Shown in pieces: positions 1 through 8,422 of a DNA stretch of 64,000 bases. Source of the DNA: Brevibacterium spongiae (GTDB taxonomy: Bacteria; Actinomycetota; Actinomycetes; Actinomycetales; Brevibacteriaceae); assembly GCF_026168515.1 (NCBI RefSeq), contig NZ_CP093443.1:3410001-3474000 (forward strand), in the 5' to 3' direction. Within the stretch, counting starts at the first letter, position 1. Each line of letters starts with the position of its first letter. Under the pieces are notes generated by a model, which saw nothing but the letters and a program-made list of their open reading frames with translations, was not told where the DNA came from and did no database searches. The position numbers and the translations under genes are program-made.

Positions 1-972
1 CTGGCCTGGACTGCCCTGACCCGCACCATATGCGGCAGCGCCGCCGAGAGCCGCACCGCCCAAGGCCGCACCGCCGTATCCGGCACCGGGTCCGTCGTCG
101 ACGGCGGGCATGACCGCGGTTCCGCTCGGTGAGCGCTGCGCTCCGCCAGAGCTCGCGCTGGGTCCCGATCCGAGCTGCGGCATCCGTCCTGATTCGATGT
201 CGACGAGCGCGTCGAGGATCATCTGCCCCGACGGGCGGCGTTCGGGTTTCGGGTCGAGGCAGGCGCCGATGAGCGGGACGAAGTTCTTCGGTGCCCCGTC
301 GAGGTCGAACTTGCCCATGGCCACGCGCCCGAGCACGGCCTCCAGTGGTCCCGAACCATAGGGGTTGCGGCCGGTCGCGGCGAACGCCATCGTCGCCGCC
401 CACCCCCACCAGTCGGTCTTCTCGCTCGAGGGTTTGCCGTCGGCGATCTCCGGGGACAGGTAGCCGGGTGTGCCCATGACCAGGCCGGTCGCGGTCACTC
501 GCACCTCGTCGGCGACCTGGGCGATGCCGAAGTCGATGACCATGGGTTCACCGTCCATGATCATCACGTTCGCGGGTTTGAGGTCTCGGTGGATGACCCC
601 GGCGTCGTGGACGGCGTTGAGGGAGTCGAGGAGGGCGTGGCCGAAGTGGACGAGTTCATCCTCGGCGAAGGGCCCGTTGTCGCGGACGTCATCGGACAGG
701 GTCTGCCCGTCGACGAATTCGGTGATGATGAACGGCTGCGCGGAATCGAGCTCGGCGTCGAGCACCTCGGCGATGCGGGGATGGCGGATGCGGCGCAGGG
801 TCCGGGTTTCTCGGGCCAGCCGCTTGCGCGCGGTCTCGTCATTGGCGATGTGAGGGTGCAGCACTTTGACCGCGACCGGGTTGTTTCCGCCGTCGACACC
901 GAGGTAGACGACACCCATGCCGCCCGAGCCGAGCTCCTCGATGAGGCGGTAGCCTCCCAGTTCCTGTTCCAT
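1..972 (-). CDS. Serine/threonine protein kinase (C-terminus cut by window edge)
   Basis: Hanks-type protein kinase that would phosphorylate Ser/Thr on target proteins. 324 codons are visible from ATG at 972 and the frame is still open at base 1. The glycine-rich loop GSGGMG is at residues 15-20, the ATP lysine in VAVK at about K36, the catalytic loop HRDLKPAN at 128-135 and DFG at 147-149, followed by MGTPGYLSPE. All catalytic residues are present, so it should be active. After the kinase domain (about residue 270) the chain becomes a Gly/Ala/Ser/Pro-rich linker. A membrane segment or sensor domain beyond the edge cannot be judged. It diverges from otsA with only 65 bp between the starts. 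The family is certain; the substrate is unknown. Confidence 0.93.
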   Translation of the reverse strand, partial: MEQELGGYRLIEELGSGGMGVVYLGVDGGNNPVAVKVLHPHIANDETARKRLARETRTLRRIRHPRIAEVLDAELDSAQPFIITEFVDGQTLSDDVRDNGPFAEDELVHFGHALLDSLNAVHDAGVIHRDLKPANVMIMDGEPMVIDFGIAQVADEVRVTATGLVMGTPGYLSPEIADGKPSSEKTDWWGWAATMAFAATGRNPYGSGPLEAVLGRVAMGKFDLDGAPKNFVPLIGACLDPKPERRPSGQMILDALVDIESGRMPQLGSGPSASSGGAQRSPSGTAVMPAVDDGPGAGYGGAALGGAALGGAAAYGAGQGSPGQ

Positions 973-1037
973 CACCTGGCCAAGCCTAGTCGAGCGGGTA
1001 CAGTTCATTCCAAGGACCGACACAGGAGGAGGCGCAG

Positions 1038-2627
1038 ATGAGCACCGTCGACTCTGCCGAACCCGGCACGAAGATCCCCTACGGCGACAGCGATTTCGTC
1101 GTCGTGGCCAACCGACTTCCGGTCGACCGCGACCCCGATGACGAAAACCAGGAATGGCGCACCTCACCAGGGGGTTTGGTCACTGCGGTGGCTCCGGTGA
1201 TGAAGTCGCAAGAGGGTGCATGGATCGGGTGGACAGGGGTGCCGGACCAGGACTTCGAACCCTTCACCATCGACGGTATGCACCTGACCCCGGTGACCCT
1301 GACAAGTGAGGATGTCCTCAGGTACTACGAAGGGTTTTCCAACGCCACGCTGTGGCCGCTCTACCACGACGTCATCGTCCCGCCCGAATACCACCGCACG
1401 TGGTGGGACGCGTATGTGCGGGTCAACGAGCGCTTCGCGAAGAAGGTCGCCGAGGTGGCCGCGAAGTCCGCGACCGTGTGGGTCCACGACTATCAGCTCC
1501 AGTTGGTTCCGCTCATGGTCCGTCGGATGCGTCCCGACGTGGCGATCGGCTTCTTCAACCACATTCCGTTCCCGCCCTATGAGCTCTTCGCTCAGCTGCC
1601 GTGGCGTGATGAGATCCTGCGCGGCCTCCTCGGCGCTGATCTCGTCGGGTTCCAGCGACCCGCGGACGCCGCGAACTTCCGCCGCGCAGTCCGCGGCCGG
1701 CTGAACTTCACGACGAAGGGCTCGACTGTCCTCGTGCCCGCAGGCGAAGCGGTCGCAGCACATGTCGTCCGTGCCGAACCGTTCCCCATTTCCATCGACA
1801 CCCCGTACCTCGAGGAGCTCGCCGAGGATCCCGCCATCGTCGAACGGGCCAAACAGATCCGCGAGGACGTGGGCAACCCGAAGATCCTCATGCTCGGCGT
1901 CGACCGCATGGACTACACGAAGGGCATCCGGCACCGGCTCAAGGCCTACGGTGAGCTCATCGCCGAAGGCCGCCTCGACGTCGAGGACGTCGTGCTCATC
2001 CAGATCGCCACCCCTTCGCGGGAGCGGCTCGAGCAGTACAAGATCATCCGCCACGACGTCGAACTCGCCGTCAGCCGCATCAACGGCGAACAGGCAGATG
2101 TCGGGTCGATCCCGGTCCGCTACCTCCACCATTCCTATCCGCGCGATGAGATGACGGCGTTCTTCCTCGCCGCCGACGTCATGCTCGTGACCGCTCTGCG
2201 CGACGGGATGAACCTCGTGGCCAAGGAGTATGTGGCGTGCCGGAAGAACGACGATGGTGCACTCGTGCTCTCGGAGTTCACAGGTGCGGCCGAGCAGCTC
2301 AAGGGTGCGGTGATGGTCAACCCGCACGACATCGGCAACCTCAAGGCCGGCATCCTCGAGGCGATCGAGATGGACGATAAGACGCGGACGCGGAGGATGC
2401 GGCAGATGCGGCGGAAGATCGATACGGACACCGTGAGCCTGTGGTCGAAGAACTTCCTCGCCGAACTCGACCACATCAGACTCAACCCCGACGCCGTCGT
2501 CCCCGACCGCCCCGTGGTGCAGAAGAGCCGAACCGCTCCCCCTCCGGACACGCCCGCATCGCCGTCGGATCGCGCAAACCGCCCCGAGGATGCCGACTGG
2601 GTGTCCGAGATCTCCACCTCCCGTTAG
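1038..2627 (+). CDS. otsA: Trehalose-6-phosphate synthase
   Basis: GT20 glycosyltransferase (529 aa) joining a nucleotide-activated glucose to glucose-6-phosphate to give trehalose-6-phosphate; cytoplasmic. Family landmarks are in order: ANRLPVDR near the N-terminus, SPGGL, VWVHDYQL in the middle of the N-terminal lobe, LGVDRMDYTKGI near residue 290, and DGMNLVAKEYVACR near residue 390. The last roughly 45 residues are a Pro/Ser/Asp-rich tail not needed for the fold. An AGGAGG Shine-Dalgarno sits 8 bases before ATG 1038, which fixes the start. otsB follows 17 bp downstream, so the two steps are likely co-transcribed. Trehalose serves osmotic and desiccation protection in this group. Confidence 0.96.
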   Translation: MSTVDSAEPGTKIPYGDSDFVVVANRLPVDRDPDDENQEWRTSPGGLVTAVAPVMKSQEGAWIGWTGVPDQDFEPFTIDGMHLTPVTLTSEDVLRYYEGFSNATLWPLYHDVIVPPEYHRTWWDAYVRVNERFAKKVAEVAAKSATVWVHDYQLQLVPLMVRRMRPDVAIGFFNHIPFPPYELFAQLPWRDEILRGLLGADLVGFQRPADAANFRRAVRGRLNFTTKGSTVLVPAGEAVAAHVVRAEPFPISIDTPYLEELAEDPAIVERAKQIREDVGNPKILMLGVDRMDYTKGIRHRLKAYGELIAEGRLDVEDVVLIQIATPSRERLEQYKIIRHDVELAVSRINGEQADVGSIPVRYLHHSYPRDEMTAFFLAADVMLVTALRDGMNLVAKEYVACRKNDDGALVLSEFTGAAEQLKGAVMVNPHDIGNLKAGILEAIEMDDKTRTRRMRQMRRKIDTDTVSLWSKNFLAELDHIRLNPDAVVPDRPVVQKSRTAPPPDTPASPSDRANRPEDADWVSEISTSR

Positions 2628-2644
2628 GAAGAGTCCTGCTGAGA

Positions 2645-3661
2645 ATGGAACCGACCGTGACTGCTCCTGCCCAGTCGACCCCCGCCGAGGTGGATCTGCG
2701 CGAGTGCGTCCCCGCCGATTCGCTGCTCGTCGCCCTCGATTTCGATGGGGTGCTCGCACCGCTGCAGGACGATCCGGAGACCTCCCGGATGACAGCAGGC
2801 TCGGCGGCCGCGATCGATGCCCTTGCCCGGCTGCCGCGCACCCGGGTGGCGCTGGTCTCCGGGCGCGATATCGCGACCCTGCGCCGGCTGACCGAGACCC
2901 CGGAGTCGGTGTGGATGATCGGCTCCCACGGCGCCGAGGCGGACCTCGGGTCTGCCGCCGGGAGATCCATTTCCCCCGAGACCACCGGTTCTTCTGGAGC
3001 CACCGTCTCCCCCGGAGCCACGAGCTCATCCGGGACCACCGTCTCTCCCGAGCTCACCGCCGCTGAGGCGGAGATGCTTGCGGCCATCGACGACCATCTC
3101 GACGCCTTCGAACACATGCTCCCCGAAGACATCTCCGGGGTCCTCATCGAGGACAAACCCTATTCCCGGACCGTGCACACTCGCGGGCTCACCCCCGCTG
3201 TGGCCGCGGCTCTGCACGATCACGCCACGGCCGTCGCCGCAGAGTTCCCCGCCATCCGGGTCATCGAAGGCCATGACATCACCGAGCTCGCGGTCAAACA
3301 GGCGACGAAGGGCGATGGTCTGCGGCTGCTCGCCCGAGCCGGGCGACCCTCGGCAATGGTCTATCTCGGCGATGATGTCACCGATGAAGACGCCTTCGCC
3401 GCCCTCGCCGAACTCACCGCTGCTTCCAGGCCCACGGAGGGGACCTCGGATGGGCCCTCGGCCGGGAGCTCAGCGGGGATCTCGGCCGGAAACTCGGATG
3501 ACGCTCCGGCTGATCCGTCTCTCGACGCGAGCCTGTCCGTCAAGGTGGGAACCGCTGCGACGGCGGCAGACTGGCGGATCGCCGATCCCGAAGCCGTCGC
3601 CGCCCTGCTCCGACGTCTCGCCCGGGAGCGGGCGGACCACCTCGGTGCGGGTCGGACCTGA
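2645..3661 (+). CDS. otsB: Trehalose-6-phosphate phosphatase
   Basis: HAD-superfamily phosphatase (338 aa) that dephosphorylates trehalose-6-phosphate, the second OtsAB step. HAD motif I is DFDGVLAPL near residues 33-41, with GSHGAE in the middle and LGDDVTDEDAF near the C-terminus (motif IV). The open frame extends upstream into otsA, but ATG 2645 lies just after the otsA stop with AGGAAG ahead of it; GTG 2657 is an alternative. Two Ser/Thr/Gly/Pro-rich insertions interrupt the fold: bases about 2965-3060 (SPETTGSSGATVSPGATSSS and on) and about 3425-3525. Neither is usual for the family and both probably lie in surface loops. The call rests on motifs and on the otsA partner. Confidence 0.94.
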   Translation: MEPTVTAPAQSTPAEVDLRECVPADSLLVALDFDGVLAPLQDDPETSRMTAGSAAAIDALARLPRTRVALVSGRDIATLRRLTETPESVWMIGSHGAEADLGSAAGRSISPETTGSSGATVSPGATSSSGTTVSPELTAAEAEMLAAIDDHLDAFEHMLPEDISGVLIEDKPYSRTVHTRGLTPAVAAALHDHATAVAAEFPAIRVIEGHDITELAVKQATKGDGLRLLARAGRPSAMVYLGDDVTDEDAFAALAELTAASRPTEGTSDGPSAGSSAGISAGNSDDAPADPSLDASLSVKVGTAATAADWRIADPEAVAALLRRLARERADHLGAGRT

Positions 3662-3687
3662 ACCGCCGCTTCTGCCGACAATGCGGG

Positions 3688-3767
3688 CACCGGTCGGAAC
3701 TGGACTGACGCTCAGCGACGCCGCGGCCACCGGTCGGAACTGAAGAGTCGCTCAGCGACGCTGCGGG
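3688..3767. repeat. 40-bp tandem duplication at the 3' end of a LacI gene
   Basis: Two copies of a 40-bp unit (3688-3727 and 3728-3767), differing at only a few bases. Each begins CACCGGTCGGAACTG and contains GCTCAGCGACGC. The second copy covers the last codons and stop (3752-3754) of the leftward LacI gene, so the first copy duplicates that gene end into the gap between it and otsB. No clear terminator hairpin is present in the unit. Confidence 0.85.
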
Positions 3768-4900
3768 GGAACCGCGCTGGCCCGGAGCACCAGGTCCGGG
3801 TCGACCGTGTAGTCGACGTGCACACGGGACTCACCGGCGGCGATCATCGTGCGGATCTCATCGATCGCCGATTGCGCCACGGTCGCCCAGTCGTAGACGA
3901 CCTGCGACAGCGGGGGCTGGACGACATCGGCATCGGGGACGTCGCCGACAGTGAGCAGCGACAGGTCGCGGGGCACATCGAGCTTGAGCCGTTGTGCGGC
4001 CTCGAGCAGTCCGAAGGACAGTGACGGGGCACAGGCGATGACGGCCGTGCAGCGCAGATCGAGGAGCTCCTCGGCGGCGGCGACCCCGGCCATGGCTCCC
4101 CCGGCGGCCTCGACGACCGGTGCCTGATCGCGGGTCGCAGGAATGTGGAGGATGCCGGCCATCGCCTTGCGGAAGCCTGCGATGCGGGCCGGTGCCGCGG
4201 AGTCGCGGAGCACCGCGAGCCCGATCCGACGGTGCCCGAGGTGGACGAGGTGGGCCACGGCGGTGTCGATGCCTCCGGTCGCGTCGAGGTAGATGCGGGA
4301 GATCCCGTCGTCGTGCTGGGCATTCGAGATCCGGATCAGCGGCAGCCCACGCTGCGCAAGCGTCCCGGCGAGGACTCCGGCCGCGCCCCCGCCGACGACG
4401 ATGGCCCCGGAGATCGTCGGGCCGCCATGATCATCGCCGAGGATCGTCTCGGCCAATGCGGCATTGCGTTCGGCGATCGCTTCGATGTGCACGACAGCGA
4501 TGTGCAGGGCGAACATCCGATTCGTGAGGATCTCCGCCAGACGCGAATAGGGGTCGACGTTTCCTGCGGACACGGCGGGTTTGATGAGTGCGATGAGCAG
4601 TTTCCCGGCCTCGGATCCTGCGGCCTGAGGCCGGCCTGCATGGCGGGTTTCGGGACTGTGGCCCGCGGCGCCGAGGATGGCCAGAGCCTGCTGCACCTTC
4701 GCCAACGAGGCGGCCGAGACCGATTCGGGGTCGCGCAGGGCCCGGGAGGCGGTGGCCTTCGAGACCCCCGCGGCACCAGCGATCTCGGCTAACCGAACAT
4801 GCCGGTGTTCGGGCTGCGGCGCTCCGGTCGCCGCCGGGCCGCCGTCTCTGTACTCGCCTCGCTGGTTCTCGCCTCGCGAGTCGTCGTTTCGCGCCGTCAC
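3752..4900 (-). CDS. LacI-family transcriptional regulator
   Basis: 382-aa DNA-binding repressor. A leader of about 35 residues precedes the helix-turn-helix (VRLAEIAGAAGVSKATASRA), followed by a periplasmic-binding-protein-like effector domain (GHRRIGLAVL, the SLSFGLL region, LLTVGDVPDADVV). The GTG start at 4900 overlaps the stop of the upstream LacI gene (GTGA), so translation is probably coupled; an internal start nearer the HTH is possible. The effector is likely a sugar, but nothing here identifies it. Two LacI regulators in one overlapping pair is uncommon. No sugar-catabolic operon lies beside them; the nearest candidates for control are otsAB and the ATPase at 6206. Confidence 0.88.
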   Translation of the reverse strand: MTARNDDSRGENQRGEYRDGGPAATGAPQPEHRHVRLAEIAGAAGVSKATASRALRDPESVSAASLAKVQQALAILGAAGHSPETRHAGRPQAAGSEAGKLLIALIKPAVSAGNVDPYSRLAEILTNRMFALHIAVVHIEAIAERNAALAETILGDDHGGPTISGAIVVGGGAAGVLAGTLAQRGLPLIRISNAQHDDGISRIYLDATGGIDTAVAHLVHLGHRRIGLAVLRDSAAPARIAGFRKAMAGILHIPATRDQAPVVEAAGGAMAGVAAAEELLDLRCTAVIACAPSLSFGLLEAAQRLKLDVPRDLSLLTVGDVPDADVVQPPLSQVVYDWATVAQSAIDEIRTMIAAGESRVHVDYTVDPDLVLRASAVPPQRR

Positions 4901-5973
4901 TGCCTGGCCGCCGTCGTCGAGGTGCGGGCGATGAGTCGGGGCCGGAAGACCGGGGGCACCGTCGGCAGCCCGGTCGGCGTGATCCGAAGGGTGGTGAGGG
5001 TCGCGGCGATGAGCGCGTTCGACAGGCCCTCGACGTCGAGGCCGAGCACAGTGGCCGGAGGACCCGTGAACTTCATCGTCGGCGAGTCGCCGAAGCCGAC
5101 GATCGACATGTCCCGCGGCACCTGCAGATGCCGGTTGCGCAGTCCGTGCAGCGCCCCGTGCAGCTGCAGGGCCGACTGGACGATGACGGCGGTGCAGGTC
5201 GCGTCCTTGAGTTCCAGCACTGCTCGGGACCCACCGGAGAACGACTTCGGCACCCGCGCGATCCAGTCCTCGAGATCGAGGCCCAGGTTCCTCGCCGGGT
5301 GCTCGGCACGGAAGCGGCGGATGAGCTGCACGGCAAGTTCACCGCTATCGTTGCAGATCAGACCGATCCGCCGGTGGCCGATCGCCTGCAGGTGCTCGAA
5401 CGCCGTGGTCATCCCGCCGCCGAGGTCGAGGCGGGCGGCGATGATATCGGCACTGCCCGGACCGGTCGCAGCCCCGGGCCGGCCGCCGGCAGCCGCCTGC
5501 CCGGTCGATCCGTCCGCTGCGTCGACGGACGGGATCCCGCCGGTCACGGGTCCCACGGAGGTCTCTGCCGCGGACTGTTCGTCGACGCGGATGCAGGGGA
5601 TGTCGGTGTGCAGGCTCGTCAGAGTCGGGGTCACCAGAGCCACCGCACCGGCGTCGATCGCCACCTGCAGCGGCTCCGGATCGGTCTCCACCAGGGGGCG
5701 GGTGACGAGCAGATCATGGTCCTGGAGGGCCTTGGCCACACGGGTGCAGACCTGGACCTGCCAATGTTCGGGATTGCCGGGAGCGCTCACGGCCACGAGC
5801 CGCCTCGGTGCGTCATGGAGCAGGGTCGAACGCGAGTAGCCGAGTTCGCTCATCGCCTCGAGCACCTTCGTCCGGGTCGCCTCGGCGACTGCCCCGCGTC
5901 TGCCGAGGACGCGGGAGACCGTGGCCAGGGACACTCCCGCCCGGGCGGCGACCTCCTCCAGCGTGACCTTCAT
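4897..5973 (-). CDS. LacI-family transcriptional regulator
   Basis: 358-aa repressor with a textbook N-terminal HTH (VTLEEVAARAGVSLATVSRV, residues 3-22) and hinge, then an effector-binding domain with GHRRIGLI and MSIVGFGDSP. An Ala/Gly-rich insertion (about residues 145-175) interrupts the effector domain. It overlaps the next LacI gene by 4 bases. The ATG at 5973 is preceded by a 12-base copy of its own first codons, which creates a 6-codon upstream ORF (5990-5970). It diverges from the ABC ATPase gene, with the control region between 5974 and 6205. Effector unknown. Confidence 0.9.
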   Translation of the reverse strand: MKVTLEEVAARAGVSLATVSRVLGRRGAVAEATRTKVLEAMSELGYSRSTLLHDAPRRLVAVSAPGNPEHWQVQVCTRVAKALQDHDLLVTRPLVETDPEPLQVAIDAGAVALVTPTLTSLHTDIPCIRVDEQSAAETSVGPVTGGIPSVDAADGSTGQAAAGGRPGAATGPGSADIIAARLDLGGGMTTAFEHLQAIGHRRIGLICNDSGELAVQLIRRFRAEHPARNLGLDLEDWIARVPKSFSGGSRAVLELKDATCTAVIVQSALQLHGALHGLRNRHLQVPRDMSIVGFGDSPTMKFTGPPATVLGLDVEGLSNALIAATLTTLRITPTGLPTVPPVFRPRLIARTSTTAARQ

Positions 5974-5990
5974 GCGTGCGTGACCTTCAT
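5970..5990 (-). other. Upstream mini-ORF (MKVTHA) overlapping a LacI start
   Basis: ATGAAGGTCACG occurs twice: at the LacI start (5973 leftward) and again 17 bases upstream (from 5990). The upstream copy opens a 6-codon reading frame, MKVTHA, whose TGA (5972-5970) overlaps the LacI ATG as ATGA. It could couple or dampen translation, or it could be a chance duplication. No good ribosome site precedes it. Confidence 0.4.
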
Positions 5991-6205
5991 ACGTGTCAGT
6001 CTACTTTCGGCCGTGTCTGTACGAGTCTGTGCTTGTGCGCTGCCGTCATCTGCGCTCGCGCACTGTGGTGGTGCTGAGAATCACTCTACGCTTTGTCGAA
6101 TAGACTGAGCACCGGGAGGATCCACCACGTAGGATGAGGGTGACTGAGCATCCCTGCCAGGTCACCGACGACCAGCTGCTCACAGAACTACCCAAAGGAG
6201 GACGT

Positions 6206-6913
6206 ATGTCAACGGTGTCGTTGAATGGCCTCAGTCATATCTACGAGAACACGACGTCCGCGTCCGTACATCCCTTCAATCTCTTCGTCGACACCGGCGA
6301 ATTCCTCGTCCTCTACGGCCCGTCCGGGTCGGGCAAATCGACGATCCTGCGGATGCTCCATGGGCTCGAGTCCCCGAAGTCGGGCACCATCCTCATCGAT
6401 GGCGTCGATATCACCCATGCCGCGGTCAACGACCGCGATGTCACTCTCGCCCTGGAGAGCTACGCCCTCTACCCGCACATGAGCGTCCGCGACAACCTCG
6501 GCTTCGCCCTCCGCGTCGACGGCCTGCCGGCCGAAGAGATCACGGAGAGAGTCGAGTCCGTGATGAACACGATCGGGCTCTCGGAGATCCTCGATTCCGT
6601 CCCCGGCGACCTCACCCAGCTGCAGCGGCAGACCGTGGCACTGGCCAGAGCCGTCGTGCGCCGGCCGAAGGTACTCATCATGGACGAACCGGTGATCAAC
6701 CTCGTCCCCGAACAGCAGGCCGAGACCGTTGGGCTCATCAAGGACCTGCAGCGGGAATTCGGGATGACGACCATCTACGCCACCTCCGATCTCGAGGACG
6801 CGAAGATCCTCGGCGACCGGATCGCCTACCTCAACCACGGCAGGCTCATCGGGGTGGAGAAACCGGAACTCGCCGAGGCGCTCGTGGCCTCAGGCTCCGA
6901 CTCGGACTCCTGA
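6206..6913 (+). CDS. ABC-type ATP-binding protein with degenerate catalytic motifs
   Basis: 235-aa MalK-like nucleotide-binding domain without the C-terminal regulatory domain. Walker A (GPSGSGKST) and Walker B (VLIMDEP) are intact. The Q-loop reads LESYALYPH where the family has FQSYALYPH, so Gln is replaced by Glu. The signature LSGGQ is LTQLQ. The D-loop NLD is NLV. The H-loop THDQ is TSDL, so the switch His is lost. ATP may bind, but normal transport-type hydrolysis is doubtful. The start at 6206 is set by AAAGGAGG 7-9 bases upstream; the frame is open further 5'. No permease or binding protein is nearby. The kinase-like DUF4032 gene begins 3 bp after the stop, so the pair is probably one transcript. 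Function not known. Confidence 0.88.
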   Translation: MSTVSLNGLSHIYENTTSASVHPFNLFVDTGEFLVLYGPSGSGKSTILRMLHGLESPKSGTILIDGVDITHAAVNDRDVTLALESYALYPHMSVRDNLGFALRVDGLPAEEITERVESVMNTIGLSEILDSVPGDLTQLQRQTVALARAVVRRPKVLIMDEPVINLVPEQQAETVGLIKDLQREFGMTTIYATSDLEDAKILGDRIAYLNHGRLIGVEKPELAEALVASGSDSDS

Positions 6914-6916
6914 GCC

Positions 6917-8275
6917 GTGGCGGGCACCCCGACCACCGGCGGTTCCGCTGGATCCGCGCGGGCCGCCTCGTCCGGATCTGCCTCGGCGACTCCCGCTGCC
7001 GCCACCTCCGCCTCGGCGCCCTCCGCTGGTGCCGGCCTCGTTCCGGCCCCAGAGATCCACACTGTCCGCAATGCCGACCGTGCCCAGCTGGCGCAGCTGC
7101 CCTGGCATCTGCCTTTGGCGGAATGGCCGGAGAACCTGCTCGGCGGTCTGCCCCGCGGCATCTCCCGCCACGTCGTGCGCTATGTCGAGATCGGTGACGA
7201 GGTCCTCGCGATCAAGGAGACCGAGGACAGGCAGGCGATGCGCGAGTTCGACATCCTCGGCGCGCTCGGCAACCTCGATGTCCCCCTCGTCGAACCGCGG
7301 GCCGTCGTCAGCGGTCGCACCACCGAATCAGGTGAGCGGCTCAACGGTGCACTCGTGACCGCCTATCTCGAATTCTCCCTGCCCTACCGCGCCCTGTTCT
7401 CCCGGGATCTCGCCGAGGACACCGGGGGCCGCCTCGTCGATGCTTTGGCCGTGCTCCTGGCCCGGCTCCACCTCGTCGGCTTCTTCTGGGGTGATGTGTC
7501 GCTGTCGAACACGCTCTTCCGCCGCGACGCCGACGCCTATGCCGCCTATGTCGTCGACGCCGAGACCGGGGAGCTGCATGACCAGCTCTCCGACGGGCAG
7601 CGGAACATGGATCTGCGGATCGCGCGGATGAACATCGCCGGCGACTTCCTCGACCTGCAGGCCGCGGGCCTCGTCGCTCCGGAGACGGATCCCCTGGCGG
7701 CCGGTGAGCGACTGTGCGAGTCCTACAACGGACTGTGGGCGGAGCTGACACGGGTCGAGGAGTTCAGCGTCAACGAACGGTGGCGCATCGACGAACGCAT
7801 CCGACGGCTCAATGACCTCGGCTTCGACCTCGGCGAACTGGCAGTGACGACCGACCTCGACGGCATCAGCCTGCTCGTCGAACCGAAGGTCGTCGAACCC
7901 AATCACCACTCCAGGCGTCTGCTGCGCCTGACCGGAATCGGCGCCAACGAGAACCAGGCTCGTGCGATGCTCAACGACCTCGATTCCTTCCGCTCCGCCC
8001 CGGAGATCGCCGAAGTCGACGAACTCGATGAGCACCAAGCCGCCCGCCGGTGGCTCGACGAAGTCTACAAACCCCTCATCCAGGCGATCCCGCAGAATCT
8101 CACGCGCAAACTCGAACCCGGACAGATCTTCTACGAGTTCGCCGAGCACCGCCGCACCATGGCCCGCGCCCGTCAGCGCGACGTTCCGACGATGGAGGCC
8201 ATCGCGTACTTCATCGTCGACTACCTCGCGAACCTGCCCGACGAGATCCGCTACGTCGACAGCAAGAAGTTCTGA
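6917..8275 (+). CDS. DUF4032 protein with lipopolysaccharide-kinase-like (WaaP/Kdo) domain
   Basis: 452 aa. The N-terminal 35 or so residues are Ala/Ser/Gly-rich, so the GTG start at 6917 is uncertain. Residues about 75-235 resemble the WaaP/RIO-type kinase fold: a lysine in VLAIKETED followed by an acidic helix (MREFDILG), a catalytic-loop-like FWGDVSLSNTLF with Asp and Asn, and a metal-Asp-like VVDAETGEL. The C-terminal half matches what I recall of DUF4032 (KLEPGQIFYEFAEHRRTMAR and following). Actinobacteria do not make LPS, so the substrate must differ. It directly follows the degenerate ABC ATPase, suggesting they act together. Assignment is by recall of the family, not a search. Confidence 0.75.
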   Translation: MAGTPTTGGSAGSARAASSGSASATPAAATSASAPSAGAGLVPAPEIHTVRNADRAQLAQLPWHLPLAEWPENLLGGLPRGISRHVVRYVEIGDEVLAIKETEDRQAMREFDILGALGNLDVPLVEPRAVVSGRTTESGERLNGALVTAYLEFSLPYRALFSRDLAEDTGGRLVDALAVLLARLHLVGFFWGDVSLSNTLFRRDADAYAAYVVDAETGELHDQLSDGQRNMDLRIARMNIAGDFLDLQAAGLVAPETDPLAAGERLCESYNGLWAELTRVEEFSVNERWRIDERIRRLNDLGFDLGELAVTTDLDGISLLVEPKVVEPNHHSRRLLRLTGIGANENQARAMLNDLDSFRSAPEIAEVDELDEHQAARRWLDEVYKPLIQAIPQNLTRKLEPGQIFYEFAEHRRTMARARQRDVPTMEAIAYFIVDYLANLPDEIRYVDSKKF

Positions 8276-8422
8276 CCCCATCCCCGAGGCGGCCCTGACC
8301 TCAGCCGATGTTCCACAAGGTGAAACGGGAACCGCGGGGCCGCCTCGGCGGGCATATCTTGGAATTCGACGGAGGTGACGACGACGTCCCTCCCGCACCG
8401 ACTCCCCTGTGGAAGGACCCCG

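Noticed and set aside
1164..3029. Long leftward open frame (621 codons) opposite otsA-otsB
   Set aside because: It is an antisense shadow of two well-recognised genes, with Arg/His/Asp-rich translation typical of high GC third positions and no known domain.
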